The notes beneath the pieces are model-generated. The model was not told the DNA's origin, did not search any database, and saw nothing but the letters and a program-made list of their open reading frames with translations. The translations under genes and the position numbers were made by a program. A stretch of 64,000 nucleotides of DNA from Limisphaerales bacterium (GTDB taxonomy: Bacteria; Verrucomicrobiota; Verrucomicrobiia; Limisphaerales; AAA164-E04): positions 434,001-498,000 of the forward strand of contig JAMASS010000004.1 in NCBI GenBank assembly GCA_024761205.1, read 5' to 3'. This document shows, piece after piece, positions 1 to 8,477 of the stretch; the stretch's first letter is position 1; every line of letters begins with the position of its first letter.

Positions 1-414
1 ATAAGCGTCGCCCTCCTCGGGCGGCAAATCGAGAATCAACAATCCATCTACCCCCGCCGCTGCGGCATCCGCGACAAACAGATCAAGCCCACGTTGGTGA
101 ATCAAGTTGTAGTAGACATAGAGAAGAATGGGAATCTCACTGCTTTCCCGGATCTGGCTCACCGCCTGCATCACTCCCCCCGGAGTCGTTCCCGATTCCA
201 AACCCCGCTGCGCTGCGAGTTGATTGACGATCCCATCAGCCAAAGGATCGCTAAATGGAACCCCCAGTTCCAAGATATCGACACCCGAATCGGCAAAACC
301 GATAGCCAGCTCCTGGGTAGCCTTTAGATTCGGATCTCCTGCTCCTATATAAACCACTAATCCCTTCTTCCCTTGTTCTTTAAGCTCCGAGAAGCGAGCC
401 TCAATCCGATTCAT
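1..414 (-). CDS. trpA: Tryptophan synthase alpha chain, N-terminal half (cut by window edge)
   Basis: Catalyses retro-aldol cleavage of indole-3-glycerol phosphate to indole and glyceraldehyde 3-phosphate, the first half of the last step of tryptophan synthesis; works as an alpha-beta complex in the cytoplasm. The 138 visible codons start at the ATG complementary to 412-414 and begin MNRIEARFSEL. The alpha-chain signature ELGVPFSDPLADG is at residues 49-61, so the catalytic Glu49 and Asp60 fall at the same numbers as in the E. coli enzyme. The reading frame is open to base 1 and the remaining half lies outside the window. Diverges from dapB with about 150 bases between them. Family is certain from the motif; completeness cannot be judged. 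Confidence 0.95.
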   Translation of the reverse strand, partial: MNRIEARFSELKEQGKKGLVVYIGAGDPNLKATQELAIGFADSGVDILELGVPFSDPLADGIVNQLAAQRGLESGTTPGGVMQAVSQIRESSEIPILLYVYYNLIHQRGLDLFVADAAAAGVDGLLILDLPPEEGDAY

Positions 415-565
415 GTAGAGAAATGTTCATCGCTCCAATTGGAAGCTTCAAGACTTAATCCCTCCCAGACACCGTGGGGTACTTTCAATCCCCACCACGG
501 CACGCCGCCACCCAGACGCACCTTGCATCGAAGACGCTTCTGGCCTATAACCGGAACAAAAGGGC

Positions 566-1303
566 ATGCCAAAAATTGCAATTACCGGATCGAAAGGCAG
601 AATGGGGCAAGCACTCGTTCGCTGTGCGGAAAATGATCCCGAACTAGAGGTTGCCGGCACTGTCGATTTAGGTGATGACCTTGCCCCAGCGATCGAAGCT
701 TCCGAAGTAATCATCGATTTTAGCTTCCACGACGCCACTCGGGAAATCGCGGAGCTCGCAGCAGCGCAGTCGAAACCGATCGTCATTGGCACCACTGGAC
801 ACTCCGATGAAGATCGCGGTGCGATTGAGGCCCTAGCCCAGACGATTCCGATGGTTTGGGCATCCAATTACTCGACCGGTGTCAACACCCTCTTTTGGCT
901 CACTCGCAAGACGGCAGAGGTCTTGGGGTCGGACTTCGATCTCGAGGTGATTGAGATGCATCATCATCACAAACAGGACGCGCCCAGCGGTACGGCGGCA
1001 ACACTTGGCAAAATCTTGGCCGAAGTCCGCGGTTTGCAAGTCAAGGAGGCCTTTCGCCACGGACGTGAAGGGATCGTCGGAGCACGCACGCGAGATGAAA
1101 TCGGGATGCATTCGCTGCGCGGCGGAGATGTCGTCGGCGATCATACCGTGGTTTACGCGACGAATGGGGAACGACTGGAATTGACGCATCGAGCAGCGAG
1201 TCGGGACACCTTTGCCAACGGAGCGCTTCGGGCCTCGAAGTGGGTGTTGGGGCGGAGTCCGGGGCTTTACTCGATGCAGGATGTCTTGTGGCTTAAGGAT
1301 TGA
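566..1303 (+). CDS. dapB: 4-hydroxy-tetrahydrodipicolinate reductase
   Basis: NAD(P)H-dependent reduction of hydroxy-tetrahydrodipicolinate in the lysine/diaminopimelate pathway, supplying peptidoglycan precursors. The 245-residue protein has the usual family length. The N-terminal Rossmann loop GSKGRMG is at residues 8-14, and the catalytic/substrate-binding segment EMHHHHKQDAPSGTA at 130-144, with the conserved Lys136 and the SGT phosphate-like loop. The C-terminal domain ends SMQDVLWLKD, typical of the tetramerisation region. The ATG lies just after a long leader with no competing start. folK begins three bases after its stop, so the two are probably one transcript although they serve different pathways. 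Confidence 0.96.
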   Translation: MPKIAITGSKGRMGQALVRCAENDPELEVAGTVDLGDDLAPAIEASEVIIDFSFHDATREIAELAAAQSKPIVIGTTGHSDEDRGAIEALAQTIPMVWASNYSTGVNTLFWLTRKTAEVLGSDFDLEVIEMHHHHKQDAPSGTAATLGKILAEVRGLQVKEAFRHGREGIVGARTRDEIGMHSLRGGDVVGDHTVVYATNGERLELTHRAASRDTFANGALRASKWVLGRSPGLYSMQDVLWLKD

Positions 1304-1306
1304 GAA

Positions 1307-1840
1307 ATGGGGAGGACTAGAGACTCCGCTTACACCGCTTACCTCGCCCTAGGCTCCAACCTAGGCAACCCGCTGGAAAACTTACGCGGCGGCGCGAAAC
1401 GACTGCAGTCTATCGGCATCACACCGCTGGTGCTCTCGGCTACATGGACCACCACACCGATCGATTGCCCACCTGACGCCTCACCGTTTGCCAACGCCAC
1501 ACTCGCCATTACCGTTCTCACCAGTACCACACCTCGGACTCTCCTCGCTCATTGCCAAGCGATCGAACGAGACCTCGGGCGCAAGCCAAAAAAATTAAGG
1601 AACGAATCCCGGCCACTCGATATCGACATCATCACCTACGCTGACCGCGTCGAGTCCTCACCGGAACTCGTCTTGCCACACCCTCGCGCCCGCCACCGTT
1701 TTTTCGTCCTCGCCCCGCTGAATGAGATCGCCCCAAACCTCGTGCTTCCGGGCCACGAACATTCCGTGAAAGAATACCTAGCTGATTGCCCGGAAGACAC
1801 CGCGGCCAAACGACTTGATGATTTTGTATGGGACTTGTAG
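1307..1840 (+). CDS. folK: 6-hydroxymethyl-dihydropterin pyrophosphokinase (HPPK)
   Basis: Transfers pyrophosphate from ATP to 6-hydroxymethyl-7,8-dihydropterin in folate synthesis. At 177 residues it is of normal length for a single-domain HPPK, so no FolB or FolP fusion. Visible family marks are LGSNLGN near the N-terminus (pterin/ATP loop), RPLDIDII in the middle (the paired Asp that hold the two magnesium ions) and LPHPRARHRFFVLAPLNEI towards the C-terminus. It follows dapB by three bases and probably shares its message. The short Arg-rich lead MGRTRDSAYT is not conserved in the family as I know it, so a slightly later start is possible but no better codon is visible. Confidence 0.93.
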   Translation: MGRTRDSAYTAYLALGSNLGNPLENLRGGAKRLQSIGITPLVLSATWTTTPIDCPPDASPFANATLAITVLTSTTPRTLLAHCQAIERDLGRKPKKLRNESRPLDIDIITYADRVESSPELVLPHPRARHRFFVLAPLNEIAPNLVLPGHEHSVKEYLADCPEDTAAKRLDDFVWDL

Positions 1841-1977
1841 CCGAACAATAACCTGCCCACTTCAAAATCAGAAAACAGAACTCGTCACTCGCTATTCATC
1901 CCTCACGACGCACTTGTTCCCTTGATTCGACCCACACGCGCCGTCTAAACTCCGTGCCCGGCTCTCGGGAAACCACT

Positions 1978-3036
1978 ATGACATCAGAAACGATCAAAGA
2001 AGCACTGAAGCAAGTTAAATACCCCGGATACTCACGAGACATCATGTCGTTCGGGTTAGTCAAAGACATCTCGGCCGAAAACGACGCTGTGGCCGTCGTC
2101 ATCGAATTGACTGGCGGAAGTGCGGAAGTCGCCCAAGAAATTAAGGCCCAAGCCGAGGCACAAATCCGGAGTCTTCCCGACGTCAAGCATGTCTATGTCG
2201 ACGTCAAAGACCTGTCGGCAAATCGCCCGGCTCAAGCATCCCAAGCAAGCAGAGCCGTCGGCTCCAGTCCGAATCGCGTTCAAGGCATCAAACAAGTCAT
2301 CGCCGTAGCGAGCGGCAAAGGTGGCGTGGGTAAATCTACCGTATCCGCCAATCTCGCCTGCGCCTTAACGCATCTCGGATTGAAGATCGGTCTGCTGGAT
2401 TGCGATATCTACGGCCCGAGCATTCCCTTGATGATGGGTGTGAAAGAACGCCCCAGTCTCAGCCCCAACGAAAAGCTCCTGCCACTCAAGAATCACGATG
2501 TCAAACTCATGAGCATGGGATTCCTCCTTGAAGACGATCAGCCAGTCATTTGGCGCGGCCCCATGATCATGAAAACGATTCAGCAATTTATCACAAGTGT
2601 TGAATGGGGCGAACTTGATATCCTCCTCGTCGACTTGCCTCCTGGAACCGGCGACGCCCAGCTTTCACTCTGCCAAACGGTTCCGCTTGACGGTGGAGTG
2701 GTCGTCACGACCCCCCAAGAAGCCTCCCTAGGCGTGGTTCGTAAGGGCATCGCCATGTTCCGCAAAGTTAATGTCCCGATTTTGGGCATCGTCGAGAACA
2801 TGAGTTACTTCACTACTCCCCAAGGCGAACGTATCGAAATCTTCGGCAGCGGTGGCGGCCAAAGTGAATCGCAACGCCAGGACACCACGTTCTTGGGCAA
2901 AGTACCTATTTTTCAAGAGATTCGGGAAGGCGGTGATGCGGGGGTTCCGGTCGTCGCTAAGGCCCCCGAAAGCGCCCCCGGCGAGGCGTTCCTTTCGATT
3001 GCAAAGTCCGTTCAAGCTGAACTAGCAAAGTTATAG
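1978..3036 (+). CDS. mrp: Mrp/ApbC-type iron-sulfur cluster carrier ATPase
   Basis: P-loop ATPase of the Mrp/NBP35 family that carries and delivers Fe-S clusters to apoproteins. Residues 1-90 form a MIP18/DUF59-like domain (segment beginning MTSETIKEAL); the rest is the SIMIBI ATPase with Walker A ASGKGGVGKST, a switch region LLDCDIYGPS and PPGTGDAQL. I chose ATG 1978 over an upstream ATG at 1954 because MTSETIKEAL is where homologues begin and the extra eight residues are not family-like. The C-terminus has the usual FGSGGG loop; I do not see the CxxC pair that some members use to bridge a cluster at a dimer interface. It stands alone; a weak hairpin about 155 bases downstream could end the message. 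Confidence 0.92.
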   Translation: MTSETIKEALKQVKYPGYSRDIMSFGLVKDISAENDAVAVVIELTGGSAEVAQEIKAQAEAQIRSLPDVKHVYVDVKDLSANRPAQASQASRAVGSSPNRVQGIKQVIAVASGKGGVGKSTVSANLACALTHLGLKIGLLDCDIYGPSIPLMMGVKERPSLSPNEKLLPLKNHDVKLMSMGFLLEDDQPVIWRGPMIMKTIQQFITSVEWGELDILLVDLPPGTGDAQLSLCQTVPLDGGVVVTTPQEASLGVVRKGIAMFRKVNVPILGIVENMSYFTTPQGERIEIFGSGGGQSESQRQDTTFLGKVPIFQEIREGGDAGVPVVAKAPESAPGEAFLSIAKSVQAELAKL

Positions 3037-3393
3037 TGACATAATCCTTCCCGGACGTGATTCACGCAAGACGCAAACCCGATACAAAACGTCCATCACA
3101 GAGAATTCAAAGTGTCGAAAAATCGTCGCACTCTCCAAAACCTGGTGGCAATTAGTAAGATGGTCTTCAGGGTGATGGGCGTCCTGGAATCCGGTGAGGC
3201 TTCACCGCTTTTCCCTTTCGCCTCTGCCAGTGCTCAGGACACAGCCGGCACCGGACCTGAGCCTCCGCAAGTTCTCCGAGCTACCCCCCTTTGAATCAAA
3301 CCCACCCTTACCAATCGCACCAATATTCACTTGCCATTCCCTCCCGACGTGGTAAATTAACGTGGTTTCAGGAATGGAAGACGTAAGCCCACT
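3037..3393. other. Intergenic stretch after mrp with a weak terminator-like hairpin
   Basis: No convincing gene. A 60-codon open frame from 3112 has no recognisable content. A hairpin with arms CGGTGA (3192-3197) and TCACCG (3202-3207) is followed by the pyrimidine run CTTTTCCCTTT and may terminate mrp transcription. The rest should hold the promoter of the next gene, but I see no clear -35/-10 pair. Confidence 0.35.
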
Positions 3394-3612
3394 ATGCCGA
3401 CCCCAGACAAAGTGCCACCGCAACACGAGGACGCTGTCAAGCATCTGTCCCTCTACCGAGAGTTTCAAGCTGAGCGTGAGGAAATCCTCCGACATAAGTG
3501 GTTGGAGTCCGAAAAGGAGGGTCGTGACATCGGCTTTGAGCACGCTCTCATTGATTGGATCATCAATCATCGTTCCGATTGGCGAAAGAGCCGTCAGGCC
3601 GGTAGAGCCTAG
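3394..3612 (+). CDS. Small conserved hypothetical protein
   Basis: A 72-residue charged, probably all-helical cytoplasmic protein. The core reads RHKWLESEKEGRDIGFEHA followed by DWIINHRSDW; I have a memory of this HKW-SE-G-DIG pattern in small verrucomicrobial and planctomycete proteins and at the end of some larger ones, but cannot name a function. No signal peptide or membrane segment. It sits about 90 bases upstream of pyrR and on the same strand, so co-transcription with the pyrimidine genes is possible. A different frame (3362-3706) overlaps it, but has no family features. Confidence 0.7.
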   Translation: MPTPDKVPPQHEDAVKHLSLYREFQAEREEILRHKWLESEKEGRDIGFEHALIDWIINHRSDWRKSRQAGRA

Positions 3613-3702
3613 TACGCAATTGAATGGCGCCTCTTGGTCTCAAGGCCGGATATTGCCTCCTCTGACCATTTTTCACAGATCGTTTTCGGTGATTCCTTTC
3701 CC

Positions 3703-4242
3703 GTGACTGAGACCCCAAAAAAACTCCTCGCCGGCTCTGATTCAATCCATGCCGATCTCGACCGGATCACGCAAGCAATCGCAAAGGATATTCAGAGCCC
3801 CAAGAACGTCTTGATCGTCGGCATTCACGGCAAAGGGGTCTGGATCGCCGAATATCTGAATCAGCTGTTGAACGGGGTCTGGCAAACCGAGATTCCGAGC
3901 GGCACCTTAGATGTCAGCATGCATCGCGATGACCTGGACCAAAATCCGATTCCCAATCTCCAACCCACCTCCCTCCCCGTCACGATCAAAGACAAAACAG
4001 TCATTCTGGTGGACGATGTCATCCATTCGGGGCGCACCATTCGTGCCGCGCTAGATTCCCTTCATGATTTTGGCCGTCCCGATCGAGTCCTCCTCGTCGC
4101 ACTCATCGATCGCGGCCACCGTTGCCTTCCCATAGCGCCCAACTACGTGGGCCGAACTGTAGACATCACGAGCGAAGAGCGGGTGCAAGTCATGGCGCTC
4201 GACGATCCCAAAGGCTTTGAAGTCTACATCAATGCCGCATGA
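3703..4242 (+). CDS. pyrR: PyrR-type pyrimidine operon regulator / uracil phosphoribosyltransferase
   Basis: Phosphoribosyltransferase-fold protein; in bacteria PyrR binds UMP-loaded leader RNA to attenuate pyr operons and has uracil phosphoribosyltransferase activity. The PRPP loop VILVDDVIHSGRT is intact, and VLIVGIHGKGVWIAEYL and the C-terminal DRGHRCLPIAPNYVGR are typical of PyrR. I prefer the GTG at 3703, which gives 179 residues, the family norm; the frame also opens at an earlier codon, 3634, adding 23 residues with no family match. Its stop overlaps the pyrB start (ATGA at 4239), so the pair is translationally coupled, which supports control of pyrimidine synthesis. Confidence 0.88.
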   Translation: MTETPKKLLAGSDSIHADLDRITQAIAKDIQSPKNVLIVGIHGKGVWIAEYLNQLLNGVWQTEIPSGTLDVSMHRDDLDQNPIPNLQPTSLPVTIKDKTVILVDDVIHSGRTIRAALDSLHDFGRPDRVLLVALIDRGHRCLPIAPNYVGRTVDITSEERVQVMALDDPKGFEVYINAA

Positions 4243-5192
4243 GTTGGAATCGGCAACATCTTTTGGACATCCAAAGTCTCAGGGCTGATGAGCTGACAGC
4301 CGTATTGGATACAGCGGAAACCTTCAAGGGAGTCGGTCAAAGAGATGTCAAAAAAGTTCCGGCCTTACGAGGCAAGACGATCATTAATTTATTCATCGAA
4401 CCTTCCACCCGGACCCGCATTAGTTTCGAATTGGCCGCTCAGCGACTCTCTGCGGACGTCATCAACTTTTCCATGGAAGCCTCCTCCTTCCGCAAAGGCG
4501 AAACGCTCAAAGACACCGCTAAAAATCTTGAAGCCCTCAACGCGGATATCCTCATCATTCGACACCGATCCGCCGGGGCGCCCCATTTCCTCTCGCGCGT
4601 TCTCGATGTCTCGGTCATTAATGCCGGAGACGGTGCTCACGAACACCCCACTCAAGCCCTCCTAGATATTTTCACCATGCGAGAGAAACTAGGACGCATC
4701 GAAGGTCTCAAGGTGACGATTCTCGGCGACATCCTCTTCAGCCGCGTAGCGCGTTCCCTGATTTGGGCATTAACCAAACTCAATGCCGAAGTGACGCTTT
4801 GTGGGCCGCCAACTTTGGTTCCGCAGCGCCTAGAAGCCCTCGGCTGTCGCGTGACGCATGATCTCGAAGCGGCCCTTGCGGAAGCTGATATCGTCAACCT
4901 CCTCAGGATCCAGCACGAACGCCAACAGCAGACCATGTTTCCGAGCCTAGGCGAGTATTCGAAACTATTCGGCGTCTCGATCGATCGACTCAACCAAATG
5001 AAGCCATCCGCCATCATCATGCATCCCGGCCCGATGAATCGCGGCGTTGAAATCGATACCGAGGTCGCGGAAAGCGAGCGGTCCGTCATCCTCGATCAAG
5101 TCACCAACGGACTCGCCGTTCGTATGGCCGTTCTCTACCTCATCAACGGGGGCCAAGTTCCCACCCAACCCGAAACGACAAGCTCGAACTAA
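4239..5192 (+). CDS. pyrB: Aspartate carbamoyltransferase, catalytic chain
   Basis: Joins carbamoyl phosphate and aspartate in the committed step of pyrimidine synthesis. Residues 56-60 are the STRTR carbamoyl-phosphate loop inside EPSTRTRISFELAA; HPTQALLD follows in the second half of the N-terminal domain; the C-terminal aspartate-binding domain has IMHPGPMNRGVE. The length of 317 residues is normal. No pyrI-type regulatory chain is adjacent, and pyrC is not in the window. It overlaps pyrR by four bases (ATGA), so the two are made together. Confidence 0.96.
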   Translation: MSWNRQHLLDIQSLRADELTAVLDTAETFKGVGQRDVKKVPALRGKTIINLFIEPSTRTRISFELAAQRLSADVINFSMEASSFRKGETLKDTAKNLEALNADILIIRHRSAGAPHFLSRVLDVSVINAGDGAHEHPTQALLDIFTMREKLGRIEGLKVTILGDILFSRVARSLIWALTKLNAEVTLCGPPTLVPQRLEALGCRVTHDLEAALAEADIVNLLRIQHERQQQTMFPSLGEYSKLFGVSIDRLNQMKPSAIIMHPGPMNRGVEIDTEVAESERSVILDQVTNGLAVRMAVLYLINGGQVPTQPETTSSN

Positions 5193-5208
5193 AACCGATA
5201 CCTCCTCA

Positions 5209-5802
5209 ATGAAGCTAGCTCAGTCTCTCCTGCTCCTCTTTGCCATCACTCTCTTCCCCGGGTGTCACGCCATTCGGATTACCGAACCCCAGCGAACCGC
5301 CACTGAGCAACTCTTAATGAGCACTGCCACCGATCATGCTGTTCGAAACATTGATTTGTCGTTGCTCAAAGAGAGAAAAGTATTTTTCGATCAAAGCTAC
5401 TTCGACAGCTATGATGACGGCTACGCAGTCGGAAGCCTTCGCGAATTGATTAGCAAAAGCGGAGGATGCCTAGTTAAGGATCGCGATTCGGCTGAGGTGG
5501 TGGTGGAAGCGAGAAGCGGAACGCTTGGCATTGATAGCCGAGACGCCCTAGCAGGTCTTCCCGAACTAGCCATTCCACTCTCCTTTGCCGGACAGGTCCA
5601 ATCGCCCGAAATATCACTTTACAAGGCGCAGAAGGCGGATTCAGTGGCCAAGTTTGCGCTCCTCGTCTATGAGACACCATCGGGAGAATTTCTCCATGCC
5701 ACCGGTCCGCTAGTGGGCAAGGCCAAGTTCTATCACTACAAGATTCTCGGCTTCCTGAATTGGCGCCGCACGGATATCCCAGAACAGAAACCAGGATACT
5801 GA
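5209..5802 (+). CDS. Lipoprotein, probably DUF6655-like
   Basis: Predicted periplasmic-side lipoprotein of 197 residues. I start at ATG 5209 because it gives a clean signal: MKLAQS, a hydrophobic core, then the lipobox LFPGC with Cys19. The open frame extends back to 5047 inside pyrB but that part is not secretory. The mature part (ITEPQRTATEQLL, then FFDQSYFDSYDDGYAVGSLRE) resembles planctomycete and verrucomicrobial lipoproteins that I recall as DUF6655; I cannot verify the number. Function unknown. Only 16 bases separate it from pyrB, so it may ride on the pyr message, but no functional link is evident. Confidence 0.8.
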   Translation: MKLAQSLLLLFAITLFPGCHAIRITEPQRTATEQLLMSTATDHAVRNIDLSLLKERKVFFDQSYFDSYDDGYAVGSLRELISKSGGCLVKDRDSAEVVVEARSGTLGIDSRDALAGLPELAIPLSFAGQVQSPEISLYKAQKADSVAKFALLVYETPSGEFLHATGPLVGKAKFYHYKILGFLNWRRTDIPEQKPGY

Positions 5803-6021
5803 GCTTCATCCGCTAGCCGGACCGACGCCGAGCATGCGAAGACAAGTGCCCCCGAAGCCGAGAGCTTCAACCTCAACCAACGCCGGAACTAGGGAAGCAG
5901 AGGTCTCTGTTGCCGGCACAAAGCGACATTCGGCTGGAGTCGATGGAAGTTTCGCAATGGGCCGTGATTTAGCCTCCCCATCACTATCGGTCTCATTTGC
6001 CGGAATGCGGCGGATCGCCTA

Positions 6022-6302
6022 CTATAGCGCGTCCCACTTGATCGGCTTCGATACATAATCATCCATGCCCGCGCCATCAATCAGTGCCAGCCCAACCATC
6101 GTCCATTCGAATACAGACTGAAAGAGTTCTCGGTATCCTCGCGTTGGATTCGTTCCTCCCACTAAAGTGCACGCCACTGATCGACCCCACAAGGCCTACC
6201 AGTCCCCCCTGTTTTCGACGGCAAACAAAGCGCCGCCAAACGGAACCAACGATACTGCCGATCCTTCAAACGAAAGCGAACTTCGGTCTGGACCCGTCTC
6301 TT
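6022..6302 (-). pseudogene. Relic of a PAS / receiver-domain signalling gene
   Basis: Two recognisable scraps survive in different frames on the minus strand. Bases 6204-6302 translate to a PAS/PAC-like piece containing EVRFRLKDRQYRWFRLAAL, the usual strand pattern before a 'GRP' turn. Bases 6022-6069 translate to GMDDYVSKPIKWDAL and a stop; GMDDYxSKP is the lysine loop at the end of response-regulator receiver domains. Together they suggest a hybrid sensor kinase from which almost everything has been deleted. There is no intact frame. Moderate confidence in the two motifs, low in the single-gene reading. Confidence 0.45.
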
Positions 6303-6953
6303 CGAGACACATTACCTCAAACCCTCCTCCACACCTAACCGATCAGATGAATGCAATAGTGTGAAGAACTAATCACGCCCCCGGACCTAACTCACCGATC
6401 TGGTCAATCCCAAAACTCACCGTCGCTGGACTCAAGAAAGAACCTCCTAATGAAACAAATCCAATTCCACCCATTCTGAATGTCGACAATAGGTAACGAA
6501 CGATCCCGAGTAAGTTCCATTCCCGGAACGACAGACGCAATGCGTAGACTTCCAGCCTCTCCCCTCGTAACACTGAGGGCTCGCCTTGCCTTCACCGATT
6601 CCCACACCAACGCAAACCAAAAGAACCGCCGAACATGCAAGGGATAGCGAATCGCCGGATTCATTTGAAAGCAGGTGCGCCCCAATGCGTAATCGGGAGC
6701 CACAGATAAAACTTTAGAAAGAAAAAGAATGAGAAGAATCTTGGCATAGGGAAGGGGTGTCTTAGGGATTCCGATCAATAGGGCTATGTGCGCTGCAGAG
6801 TCGTCTGTCTCAGTCGATTGGGCTACCACACCAACTGACAACAATTTATTGCGCTGAGACAGCGCACGTTACAACGAGGCAAGCACGAGTAGACCACACC
6901 GTAGTCGTAGTTCACCTAAAAACACGAGACAAAATCACCATCCCAAAAATCAA
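6303..6953. other. Non-coding remainder between the signalling relic and the rhodanese gene
   Basis: A 146-codon minus-strand frame (6404-6844) is open here, but its product has no family features or ribosome-binding site that I can see and the composition is not protein-like. A 7-bp hairpin with arms TGCGCTG and CAGCGCA and a three-base loop lies at 6850-6866 without a T-run on either side. With the relic to its left, this is probably decaying former coding sequence. Confidence 0.4.
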
Positions 6954-7277
6954 TCAGTAACGGGGCATAGTCGGGTCAACCAAACAAGCCCAACCATCAA
7001 TACCCCCTTGGAGGTTGAAGAGCAGGTCAAAACCCACACTGGCCAGGAACGAAATCGCATGTTGACTCCGAATCCCGTGATGGCAGTAGATGATAATCTC
7101 TTCGTTCTGCCACGCCTTGATTTCACCATACCGGAGTGGCAATTCACCCAGAGGAATCAGATAAGAATCAGGAAAAGCCACGAACTCGTACTCGTAGCGC
7201 TCGCGAACATCCAGCAAATAGACGGTAGAAACAGCATTAAACCGCTGCTGGAGATCAGTCGGTGAAATTTGGTTCAC
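6954..7277 (-). CDS. Single-domain rhodanese-like sulfurtransferase
   Basis: Small cytoplasmic rhodanese of 107 residues. LLDVRERYEYE near the N-terminus and the active-site loop YCHHGIRSQ with the persulfide-forming Cys65 are intact; NLQGGIDGW near the end is the usual rhodanese C-terminal strand-turn. Such proteins pass sulfane sulfur between partners. The gene lies 21 bases after trxB on the same strand and thiH lies upstream, so a role in sulfur handling is plausible but is inferred from position only. Confidence 0.9.
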   Translation of the reverse strand: MNQISPTDLQQRFNAVSTVYLLDVRERYEYEFVAFPDSYLIPLGELPLRYGEIKAWQNEEIIIYCHHGIRSQHAISFLASVGFDLLFNLQGGIDGWACLVDPTMPRY

Positions 7278-7298
7278 AGCACCCCGCCGACCTCCCGC

Positions 7299-8228
7299 CT
7301 ACTGAGACAGCGAAGCCAAATAACGCTCGGCATCAATCGCCGCAGCACAACCCAGCCCAGCCGCCGTGACGGCTTGGCGGTAGACGTGATCAGAACAATC
7401 CCCGGCAACGAACACGCCCTCGGCACTAGTCTGTGTTCCCTTCTTCGGCAGCACATAACCGGCATCATCCATATCGATCTGACCCTGAAACAATTGGGTG
7501 TTGGGAACATGCCCGATCGCCACAAACAGACCCGTGCAATTCAACACTGTCTCCTCGCCGTCTCTCAAATTCTTCAACCGTACTCCGGTTACTTCACCGA
7601 CGTCGACATCCATGACTTCCATGACAGCCGAATCCCAAATCGGCTTGATCTTCGGATTGGACAAGGCCCGTTCAGCCATGATTTTCGAGGCTCGCAATTC
7701 ATCGCGACGATGCACCAGGTAAACGATGGATCCAAAACGGGTCAAATAAGTCGCTTCTTCACAAGCGGAATCGCCGCCGCCAACCACCACTAAGGGCTGA
7801 TCCCGGAACATCGGCAGTGCGCCATCGCAGGTCGCGCAATAGGTCACACCCTTGTTCTCCAATTTCGTCTCGCTCTCCAGGCCGAGATGCCGATGTCCAG
7901 CACCGCTAGCGATGATCAAAGTCTGGGTTTCCACCGATTTTCCATCGACAGTCAGCTTGATCGGCACTCCCAGAACCTCCGCTGCCTCAACCGCGCCAAA
8001 CTCCACGCGAGCCCCAAAACGCTCTGCCTGCTTCTGCATCCGCTGCATCAACTCAAAGCCATCAATCCCGTCCGGAAATCCCGGATAGTTCTCGACAATA
8101 GACGTAGTCGTAAGCAAGCCCCCTGGCATCGTCCCAGTCAGAACCAACGGTTTTAGATTCGCCCGAGCGGTATAAACCGCCGCGGTCAACCCAGCACAAC
8201 CGGAACCAATGATGACTACCTTTTCCAT
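7299..8228 (-). CDS. trxB: Thioredoxin-disulfide reductase
   Basis: FAD/NADPH flavoenzyme that keeps thioredoxin reduced. I start at the ATG complementary to 8226-8228 because the dinucleotide-binding loop IIGSGCAGLTAAVY then begins at residue 6, as in homologues, giving 309 residues; the open frame continues 71 codons upstream with no family similarity. The redox-active CATC is at residues 131-134 (TYCATCDGALPMF), the NADPH loop VVVGGGDSACEEA follows, and the C-terminal FAD segment GVFVAGDCSDHVYRQAVTAAG is intact. The base run just before the ATG is not a good Shine-Dalgarno. It is followed at 21 bases by the rhodanese gene. Confidence 0.96.
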   Translation of the reverse strand: MEKVVIIGSGCAGLTAAVYTARANLKPLVLTGTMPGGLLTTTSIVENYPGFPDGIDGFELMQRMQKQAERFGARVEFGAVEAAEVLGVPIKLTVDGKSVETQTLIIASGAGHRHLGLESETKLENKGVTYCATCDGALPMFRDQPLVVVGGGDSACEEATYLTRFGSIVYLVHRRDELRASKIMAERALSNPKIKPIWDSAVMEVMDVDVGEVTGVRLKNLRDGEETVLNCTGLFVAIGHVPNTQLFQGQIDMDDAGYVLPKKGTQTSAEGVFVAGDCSDHVYRQAVTAAGLGCAAAIDAERYLASLSQ

Positions 8229-8477
8229 AAAGGAGCGAAAACCTAAGCCTTGGACAATCAGTTTGCAAGCTCCAGCCTTTCGGCTGCGAGGTGTCAATCT
8301 CGCCCAGAGACAAAGCGCTGAAGAGCTGCAACCAAAGATTCCATTTTCAGATTTCAAGTTTCGAACTCGCGCCCTTCGCAGGAAAACTAGATCATCCAGG
8401 AGCGCACTGCTGCGCAGCGAAAAGAAGGAATGCAAAACCACCCTGCGCCACAGCGGCTCGGCGCGAGACTAATTCCC

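Noticed and set aside
6404-6844. 146-codon minus frame as a gene
   Set aside because: No ribosome site, no recognisable content, and it lies in a region with other decayed sequence.
6850-6866. Hairpin as a terminator
   Set aside because: Good 7-bp stem but no T-run on either strand and no gene that needs it.
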